This document shows, one piece after another, positions 58,183-64,000 of a stretch of 64,000 bases of DNA. Under the pieces are notes generated by a model. That model was given only the letters and a program-made list of their open reading frames with translations, was not told the origin of the DNA and made no database searches. Source of the stretch: Ruminococcus sp. NK3A76 (GTDB taxonomy: Bacteria; Bacillota; Clostridia; Oscillospirales; Ruminococcaceae). The position numbers were made by a program, and so were the translations under genes. How positions within the stretch are numbered: the first letter of the stretch is position 1; each line of letters opens with the position of its first letter. Location of the stretch: positions 124,001 to 188,000 of the forward strand of contig NZ_JMMA01000002.1 of NCBI RefSeq assembly GCF_000686125.1, written 5' to 3'.

Positions 58183-59619
58183 ATGGCGATAAATCAGGAA
58201 CTGTTAAGGCAACACCGCACGACCACCGGCTAATGCCTTTGTATGCCATCTACTTGCAAATTTTCCGTCATATCACACAAATGCTCCTTGTCTTGCGTCA
58301 GCAAAACTGCGTTGCATTTGGGCGATCTGACAAAAAATTTGACAGCGTATCTGACACACAATGGTCGTGCGGTATTGCCTTAAACAAACTGAATACCCTT
58401 GCGGCAGAGGGGAAGTATAAAGAGCTTGCGCAGTTTATGATAGACACGACTGCCGAATCTACTATGAAGGCAGAGGCACATATAAACGGTGCAACTGATG
58501 ACCTGGATACGATCAACTCATTTATGTTTACATTAGGTGAGGTACCGCCTGAGCAGGAGATAGATCCTGCAAAAAAGGCTGTTGCTACGGGCTTACCGAA
58601 GCATTGGCAAATATACGTGACAATGCACTTGTTGAGACGGGCAAGAAATACAAGGAATGGAAGCAGCGTATAGACAACGGCGAGGTAGAAGAAGCAAACC
58701 TTATAGGTGAAGAAAAAGTAAATGATGCGCTTGCTAAGGATATAGCTCTGTTTGGTACTCAGAATGGCAAGGATCTTTACTATGCCTATAATATAAACAG
58801 AATGCTCAGCTCTGTTCTCGGCGGTTCGAGCAAGAAGTGGCAGGAGGAGATAACCAAGCCCGAATTCAACAAGTATCGCAATAATGTGAGCAACACTGTC
58901 AATACGCCTGTTATCAAGGAGGTGCTTGATGCCCATACTGAGGTGAGCGAAGAGGACAAAAAGCTGTTTTTTGATATTTACGGCATAAACCCTCAGGCAA
59001 GCAGCGGCAGCTATGGCATTGCAGTCAAGCCCAACTTCAATATGACTGACGGGAAGATAGAATATAAGGGCTTACCCGCTTACATCACGGATATAAACAA
59101 CGCAAAGACCCCCGAAGAGCTTGATGAGCTTAAGCAAAAGCACCTTGATATAATTGACACCGAAAAGGAATTTGAAAAGACATCAAAAGAACTCGCAACT
59201 GATATACATACCGATCTGACTGATATTGTTGATTCGGGCAATAACAGTATCAAGAATAATGATGAATACAAGAACTTCAAAAAATCGCTTAGAAATCTCA
59301 GCAAAATAGGCAACGGCATTAACCTCAATGTGGGCGGCAAGATATTCAAAACTAATGATTATAAGCCGCTTACGAACTACAATGCCGTTTCTGAGGCGCT
59401 TGAGCTTGGCGAAAAGTATTCGGCTACAAGAAAGTCATCAACAACATTTCCAAAGCTGAATTGGAGCTGCTTAAAGCCTATCCGCAAGCCAGAGAGTTAT
59501 TTGAGAAATATCAGAACGCTCAAATCGAGCTTATAACCATTGATAACAGGAGAGAGTTTGTTAATGGGTTTAGGATAGGGGCAAAGATGATAATAGAAAT
59601 TTTTAAGAATATTGAATAG
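58183..59619 (+). pseudogene. Hypothetical protein gene, interrupted by repeat copy 9 and frameshifted twice
   Basis: ATG 58183 with a GGGAGGA site starts MAINQEL. The repeat then interrupts, and removal of 172 bp plus one TTAA restores MAINQELLNKLNTLAAEGKY in frame. The frame shifts near 58580 (A-run), continuing LTEALANIRDNALVETGKKY to about 59420. It shifts again to FGYKKVINNISKAELELLKA and ends FVNGFRIGAKMIIEIFKNIE at 59619. The last motif is typical of DUF6809. The middle is a soluble, Lys/Asp-rich helical protein I do not recognise. The gene is dead in its present form. Confidence 0.8.
58208..58379 (+). mobile_element. 172-bp palindromic element, copy 9 (divergent subfamily C)
   Basis: TTAA is duplicated at 58204-58207 and 58380-58383. 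The arms GGCAACACCGCACGACCA and TGGTCGTGCGGTATTGCC differ from A and B but still pair. The centre is clearly diverged. It lies within codon 8 of the gene around it. Confidence 0.92.
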
Positions 59620-59625
59620 TATTAT

Positions 59626-59657
59626 AATGGCTGTGCTTACGGGTACAGCCATTATTT
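59626..59657. terminator. Intrinsic terminator
   Basis: AATGGCTGT...(GCTTACGGGT)...ACAGCCATT followed by ATTTAC, right after the dead gene. Confidence 0.85.
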
Positions 59658-59912
59658 ACATAAGTAAGAAAACAAGCTTACATATCCATCTTGAGTTTTT
59701 CTACGAAATCCTTTCCAATCATATCTATTTTTGCAGGTATCATCGATTGCTTTTAAAAACAGTTCTACTTCTTCTAATAAAGGTTCTATAATATCTATCT
59801 GATTTGATAATACGGCTGCGACTTGTGTATATGATGACGTAATGTAATCTGGATTAGTTTTATTATTCTGATAATTATTTATTCTTTCTTCCAAAATTGC
59901 ACATCGAAGCAA
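59652..59912 (-). CDS. Possible hypothetical protein or remnant, 86 residues
   Basis: An AT-rich frame encodes a helical peptide with Ser/Asn-rich middle (NPDYITSSYTQVAAVLSNQI). The apparent start is TTG without a ribosome binding site, so the 5' end may be missing. Codon use is AT-rich compared with neighbours. It lies between a dead gene and an integrase fragment and may be part of the decayed element. No family is recognised. Confidence 0.35.
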   Translation of the reverse strand: MLRCAILEERINNYQNNKTNPDYITSSYTQVAAVLSNQIDIIEPLLEEVELFLKAIDDTCKNRYDWKGFRRKTQDGYVSLFSYLCK

Positions 59913-60054
59913 GTTTACACCATTTTATATGGATGCAAATTTTATAAATGTATCTTTTTTAAATGAAAGAAGTCTATTTTCAATTGCTTAGTTTTGAGCA
60001 GAGAGCCTGAAAATACTTTTTGTGATATTCAATGGTGTAATACTCATTTATAAA

Positions 60055-60708
60055 AATAGGATCTACACCTTAGAGCAGGTCGAAAGATTTCTTTCTCTGC
60101 TGAACGATGAGCCCTTGAAATACCGCACTTTCTTTAACTTGATGATATACAGCGGTTTCCGAAGGGGAGAGATGTTAGGGCTTGAGTGGAAGGACGTGGA
60201 TTTTGAAAGCGGAGTGATAAGTGTTCGCCGCACCTCAAACTACATGGCAAAGCAGGGTACATACACCGACACTACCAAAACACAGCGCTCACAGCGCTCT
60301 CTTAAATTTCCTAAGGAAATAATGGATATGCTGAGAGAGTATAAGGCAGAGCAGGACGAGCAGGCTCTCAAATGCGGTGACAAGTGGGTGGAAACGGACA
60401 GGCTCTATACAAAGTGGAATGGCGAACCTATGCAGAACGGCACACCTTACTTCTGGCTCGGTGAGTTTTGCGAAAAGCACGATCTGCCATTCTACGGTCT
60501 GCATAGCTTCCGACACTTGTTCGCATCGCTTCTCGTCAATCAGGGAGTGGATATCGTGACCGTTTCGGGAGCGTTAGGACATTCGACGGTTTCTACAACA
60601 AGTAATATCTACTGTCATATGTTGGAAGAATCCAGAGCAAAAGTCTCCGATGCCGTCAGCTCGGCACTCGATTTCTCAGGCAAGAAAAAAGAGCCGAAGG
60701 GTGCTTGA
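60055..60708 (+). pseudogene. Tyrosine recombinase, catalytic domain only (5' truncated)
   Basis: This contains Arg I (YSGFRRGEMLGLEW), HSFRHLFAS, LGHSTVSTTSNIYCH with the catalytic Tyr, and a basic C-terminus. The arm-binding and core-binding domains and a start codon are missing: the frame begins with unrelated residues and joins the family at IYTLEQVERFLSLL. It is homologous to the integrase at 10290-11600 but distinct. It is a decayed copy and faces the intact integrase at 60897-62090. Confidence 0.9.
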
Positions 60709-60824
60709 CCAACGGCTCACTACTCCGTATTTTCAAAATAAAGACCAGACAAATACCACCCGTTCCCATCATCCCACGAAAGCACGCTATTTCCGAGCAT
60801 TCATTACTTGCAAAAGAACCGATT

Positions 60825-60842
60825 GGTCAACAAATGGTCAAC
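60825..60842 (+). repeat. Two GGTCAAC direct repeats, 11 bp apart
   Basis: GGTCAAC at 60825-60831 and 60836-60842, spaced one helical turn. They lie between two integrase genes, where attachment or arm sites of tyrosine recombinases are expected. A candidate attachment-site feature only. Confidence 0.4.
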
Positions 60843-60896
60843 TTTTAAGATACTCAAAATAATCAAAAGCTGCAACATAGTGGGCTTTTTGTTATC

Positions 60897-62090
60897 TTAT
60901 CCTGTCTTGTGCTTTGGCATATCCGGGAGCACTTTGGTAACGGCTTCACAGCAATGTACATCATTGTTTTTGAGCGTGTGGGCGTATATTGAGAGTGTAA
61001 CATCGGGCCGGGCATAACCTGCACGTTTGGATACATCCGGTACACTTATTCCTGCCTGAAGTTGCAGGCTGATAGCCGTATGCCTGAATTGGTGAGGATG
61101 TATTCTTTTTATTTTATTCTTTTCAAGAAATCTCCTCAGCCATTCCCTGACAGTATTGGGGCTCAAATAATCCCCCTGCTTATTTGGAGATACAAATACC
61201 GCCCTTGTAAAAACATTCCACTTACTTCCATGCTCCATAGCTTGCTTTATCCAGAGCATTCTATAGGCTGTCAGCATTTTCATAATGCTGTTATCCATAT
61301 ACAGCCAGCGCTCTCCTGCTGTAGTTTTACATCCGTCTTCAACGTGTCTTCCACTTTTATCAAGCACAAAATGCTTACAGATGTGTATTCGGTTATTTTC
61401 AAAATCAACATTATCCCACGATAATGCGCATAGCTCTCCGATACGGCAGCCCGATGCAAGTAATAAGCTGAAAAACACCTGATAGACATAATTCTTTTCA
61501 TCAGCATATAATGCTTTGAAAAAAGCCGAAAGCTGTTCTTCAGAAAGCGCTTCAACTTCGGGTCGTATCTTTTTGGGTGGAGTAGCAGCACTTGCATAGT
61601 TGCGAGGGATAAGCCCTTCCTTAAATGCCATACCCAAAACCGTATGCACAAACGTATGCAGTTCACGAACATATTTTTTTGAGATTCCTGCATTTATCAT
61701 ATCCGTGTATGCTTTGTTCAAGACTATCGGTGTGAGATCCTTAAGCTTGATATGTCCGATAAACGGAGCTAAACGCTTTCGATGATAGCTATAATTTAAT
61801 GCTGTTGATGCCGCTAATCCTGCTTGCTCTTTTATTCTTATCACATATTCAGCGTATGGATCAAAGCTTATTCTTGAATCAGTTGCAGTCTGTTCCTCTA
61901 TCCCCTTTTCAAAGATCACCGCCTGCTTTTCGGCATTCTTTTTGTTCCATGCCGCTGACTTAGTATCGTCATACTTTAATGACAATGTTCGGAACACCTG
62001 CTTGCCCGTCTGAGCATCACGATGATCGAAAACACGAATACGGTATGAGGTTATCTTGCCTTTTTTGTTTTTGCGTTCTTGTATGTTCAT
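60897..62090 (-). CDS. Tyrosine recombinase/integrase (element 2)
   Basis: A full-length 397-residue integrase. The arm-binding N-terminus (SYRIRVFDHRDAQTGKQVFR) is followed by the SAM-like core domain (about 75-175) and catalytic residues: ASGCRIGELCALSW (Arg I), HPHQFRHTA (HxxR) and a terminal SIYAHTL Tyr. In the usual LGH box this protein has AGY, so the second catalytic His is replaced by Tyr; His/Trp is the common choice there. AAAGGTGGTGGCAG precedes the ATG at 62090. It should integrate or excise element 2, though the variant box may lower activity. Confidence 0.9.
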   Translation of the reverse strand: MNIQERKNKKGKITSYRIRVFDHRDAQTGKQVFRTLSLKYDDTKSAAWNKKNAEKQAVIFEKGIEEQTATDSRISFDPYAEYVIRIKEQAGLAASTALNYSYHRKRLAPFIGHIKLKDLTPIVLNKAYTDMINAGISKKYVRELHTFVHTVLGMAFKEGLIPRNYASAATPPKKIRPEVEALSEEQLSAFFKALYADEKNYVYQVFFSLLLASGCRIGELCALSWDNVDFENNRIHICKHFVLDKSGRHVEDGCKTTAGERWLYMDNSIMKMLTAYRMLWIKQAMEHGSKWNVFTRAVFVSPNKQGDYLSPNTVREWLRRFLEKNKIKRIHPHQFRHTAISLQLQAGISVPDVSKRAGYARPDVTLSIYAHTLKNNDVHCCEAVTKVLPDMPKHKTG

Positions 62091-62344
62091 TCTGCCACCA
62101 CCTTTCGAGTGGTGGTTTTATTCTGCTGTCTTATCATTTTAACTCCTTTCCGACAGCGGAATATATCGTATCCTCAGTATAACACATTCCGCTGTTTTGT
62201 TCAATATAAAAGTTGCGTTAAATCTTTGAATATTTATCGGTGGTGTTTCTTTTTTGGGGGCTGCTTTTTCTGTTCCTGCTCCCTATTTATAACAAAGATA
62301 CCCTGTCCTGATCCTATTTTTTTATCTTTTGATGATTTCTTACC

Positions 62345-62692
62345 CTATACATCATTCCACTCGCAATTGCAAATGAATTTAGTGAGGATACTGCTAAGCT
62401 CGTCTTGCGCCGCTTTTATCTTTCGCATATCCTCGGCATAAATGCTGCACGTTTCGTTTGCTTTCTTCGCCACCTGATTGATATTTCTTGATATGACCCT
62501 CATACCATTCAGCAAAGGTGCAAGCTCTTTTAGGTCAACAACTTTTATCTTCCCATTCAGCGACATCGCCCTTATGAAGGTCGCAGTTTTCAAGTGACAA
62601 GTCTTAGCCTTCTCCTCAATTTGTGCCCATTCCTCCGCCGAATACACTATCTCCTTGCGGCGGAGCGTTTTGTTTTTTCTTGCTATTTTCAT
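62345..62692 (-). CDS. mobC: MobC-like relaxosome accessory protein (element 2)
   Basis: A 115-residue MobC family protein, homologous along its length to the 11781-12122 product and with the same last nine residues. The N-terminal basic segment is KNKTLRRKEIVYSAEEW, and the helical part has SRNINQVAKKANE. ATG 62692 follows AGAAAGGA. As in element 1, no relaxase gene follows: the integrase is next downstream. It probably binds the oriT-like site at 62801-62838. Confidence 0.88.
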   Translation of the reverse strand: MKIARKNKTLRRKEIVYSAEEWAQIEEKAKTCHLKTATFIRAMSLNGKIKVVDLKELAPLLNGMRVISRNINQVAKKANETCSIYAEDMRKIKAAQDELSSILTKFICNCEWNDV

Positions 62693-62800
62693 CAATCCTT
62701 TCTTTTTGATTATCGTTCTAATGGCTCACTTTTCCGAGCCTGCGTTTAGGGCTGCAAAGCCTCTAAACACCGCAGAGGTTAACCACGTTAACACCTGCGG

Positions 62801-62838
62801 GAAAGTGCCGGTATTTTGCCGGGACTTTCTGTACTTGC
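62801..62838 (+). other. Candidate oriT (inverted repeat plus nick-like motif), element 2
   Basis: GAAAGTGCCGG (62801-62811) pairs with CCGGGACTTTC (62819-62829) around TATTTTG, with one mismatch. TGTACTTGC follows at 62830-62838. This repeats the layout of the 12241-12276 site. A second inverted repeat GGTTAAC-cac-GTTAACacc lies just upstream at 62778-62795. Confidence 0.55.
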
Positions 62839-62919
62839 GTAATGAAGAAAAAATGTATTTGAACGATCAAGAAAAATCCGACCGTTCATATCACCCGTTT
62901 AGGGTAGCGTTTTTTTCGG

Positions 62920-63003
62920 TCAGTCTGCTACTCCAAGATACTTTAGCAGGCTCGCTTTGCTCACCAAAATCTTACCCCTCCCTCTGCTTAAATGCACTCG
63001 GTC
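62920..63003 (-). pseudogene. Excisionase-like remnant (element 2)
   Basis: A short - strand frame reads DRVHLSRGRGKILVSKASLL then KYLGVAD and stops at 62920. It matches the C-terminus of the 12360-12647 excisionase (GERGKILVYKSSLLKYPG). The N-terminal helix-turn-helix part is gone. Together with mobC and the integrase, it shows that element 2 had the same gene order as element 1. Confidence 0.75.
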
Positions 63004-63284
63004 TGCAAAGTGACTTTGCTAAACATCCTTCCAATAGACACTACATAATGCGGCATATTTTTAAGTGATATTTCGCTATCAAAAAACAAATTCTCTGTAT
63101 TCAACAAAACAGCCATATGGAAAATGTGTGACTTGCACAGTTGTACTTGATATTTAGGGACTGGTGGTTTCATCAAGAAATATTTTTCATCGAAAATAAT
63201 AGTCTCTCACTTATACCTAGGATACAGGGCAAAAAGTTAAGGCAAGACTGCCATCGTTCACAAAATATTTAGATTTACAACAGA
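63004..63284. other. Non-coding, AT-rich stretch
   Basis: About 280 bp between the excisionase remnant and the IS3 remnant. Only short broken frames are present. I see no promoter of the local type, no RNA fold and no repeat copy. Confidence 0.5.
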
Positions 63285-63449
63285 ATGACAACCCAATATA
63301 AGACATCGACCGTTCAGAACATAAACCTTGTTCTGAACACGATAAAAGCAGCCAAGGGAAAGAAAAAGGGCACTGAGGAGTTTCAGCTCTACAGTGACCA
63401 AGGATTTCAATACACTTCACAACCGTATTTTATCCTAATTCAATCATAA
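63285..63449 (+). pseudogene. IS3-family transposase (OrfB) remnant
   Basis: Frame from ATG 63285 to TAA 63449. NLVLNTIKAAKGKKKGTEEF is followed by QLYSDQGFQYTSQPYFIL, the DDE-integrase block of IS3-family OrfB proteins in which SDxGxQYTS holds the second catalytic Asp. Only about 54 residues remain, without the rest of the catalytic domain. It is a dead fragment. Confidence 0.8.
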
Positions 63450-63732
63450 AACATTACGCTGTCAAAAACAAATTATACTTTATGATCCGGCAGCCGGGTT
63501 TTGAGCCCGACTGTTTTGTTTTATGATGCGGAGGAGATAGTTGCGGTAAACGAGCAATAAAATGTCTGCCTCAACAGATGCATAGTGACCATTCATAAAA
63601 CAAAGTATTTATTGTCAACTACTTTGATTTAATTATACATCCGTTCATGTATTAGTGTTGAAATATACATAATATTGTAGTATAGTTAAAAATGGACTTA
63701 AAACAATTATTATATGGAGAAAATCTTAACTA
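63450..63732. other. Intergenic stretch with a terminator
   Basis: Contains the hairpin CAGCCGGG-ttttgag-CCCGACTG with one mismatch, then TTTTGTTTTATG (63488-63525), and AT-rich DNA up to the Mur ligase gene. GGAG at 63715-63718 is the only ribosome-binding-like site before ATG 63733. No other gene is visible. Confidence 0.6.
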
Positions 63733-64000
63733 ATGAAACCCATACGTTTTTACTTTTCGATAATATGCGGAAAGATGAGTATTGCAGTTCTCACGCTTCT
63801 AAAAAAACGTGCGACCAATTTTCCGGGGTCAGTTGTGCTTGCGATCTGCCCTCAGTTTCTTAAATATATAGACAAGCCCGAAAAGATAATTGCTATAACA
63901 GGCACTAACGGCAAAACTACCGTAAGCAATATGCTTCACGATATACTTGCCGATAACGGCTATGATTGTACGAATAACAGCTTCGGCGGAAATGTCGATA
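63733..64000 (+). CDS. murT: MurT-like Mur ligase domain protein (partial, runs off the window)
   Basis: The first 89 residues are visible. The ATP-binding loop AITGTNGKTTVSNML near residues 54-68 is the Mur ligase P-loop, preceded by a hydrophobic N-terminal stretch and FPGSVVLAICPQFL, as in MurT. MurT with GatD amidates lipid II at D-Glu in Gram-positive bacteria. Whether gatD follows cannot be seen. Other Mur-ligase relatives such as CapB/PgsB are possible, so the symbol is provisional. Confidence 0.78.
   Translation, partial: MKPIRFYFSIICGKMSIAVLTLLKKRATNFPGSVVLAICPQFLKYIDKPEKIIAITGTNGKTTVSNMLHDILADNGYDCTNNSFGGNVD

Noticed and set aside
1-64000. tRNA or rRNA genes
   Set aside because: No tRNA-like cloverleaf with GGTTCRA-type arm and no rRNA sequence was recognised by eye; a tRNAscan run would settle it.

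Overview
The window looks like a chromosomal segment of a gut or rumen Ruminococcus-type Firmicute (Oscillospiraceae). The reasons are mixed base composition, strong AGGAGG ribosome binding sites, promoters that are almost always TTGACA/TATAAT with 17-bp spacing, a beta-glucosidase with the swapped GH3 domain order known from Ruminococcus albus, and a c-di-GMP-I riboswitch. The genus is an inference.

Layout. (1) 1-6023: a tight + strand operon with an HMA-type metal-binding protein, three SAM methyltransferases, an ICMT-like methyltransferase and five small membrane proteins that fall into two paralogous groups. (2) 6087-10347: a - strand tetR-ABC-ABC operon for a heterodimeric exporter, with two operator-like inverted repeats around its promoter. 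(3) 10290-18215: remains of an integrative mobilizable element: integrase lacking its catalytic Tyr, mobC, an oriT-like site and excisionase/HTH genes. It carries a + strand cargo operon: a 605-aa XRE-fusion regulator, a 28-aa peptide ORF, two ABC-2 permeases and an ATPase. A second, internal integrase fragment closes it. (4) 18278-25716: a signalling operon: REC-degenerate GGDEF-EAL phosphodiesterase, HPt protein, PAS hybrid histidine kinase, and an amino-acid-permease/hybrid-kinase fusion. (5) 26.1-59.6 kb: ordinary and broken genes interspersed with a 172-bp palindromic mobile repeat (MITE-like). (6) 60.0-63.5 kb: a second decayed mobilizable element (integrase fragment, intact integrase, mobC, oriT-like site, excisionase remnant, IS3 remnant). 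(7) 63733-64000: start of a MurT-like Mur ligase.

The main discovery is the 172-bp repeat. There are nine full-length copies, all exactly 172 bp, plus one 48-bp left end and one 46-bp internal-deletion derivative. Eight of the eleven are flanked by exact 4-bp target duplications (TTAA, TATA, TTTA, TAAA, CAAG). Whole elements fold as one long imperfect hairpin, and the outer arms covary between subfamilies. Four insertions interrupt genes whose pre-insertion reading frames can be restored exactly. The copies without matching flanks sit where genes have lost their 5' halves, as expected for deletion by recombination between copies.

Other points of note: the XRE/28-aa-peptide/ABC cargo; two relaxase-less mobC-integrase modules that share an oriT architecture; the permease-kinase phosphorelay operon; a c-di-GMP-I riboswitch whose transcript ends at its own terminator before any conventional gene; a yjdF gene with a structured leader; a STAS-kinase fusion next to the permuted GH3 enzyme; and an IdeS-like secreted protease.
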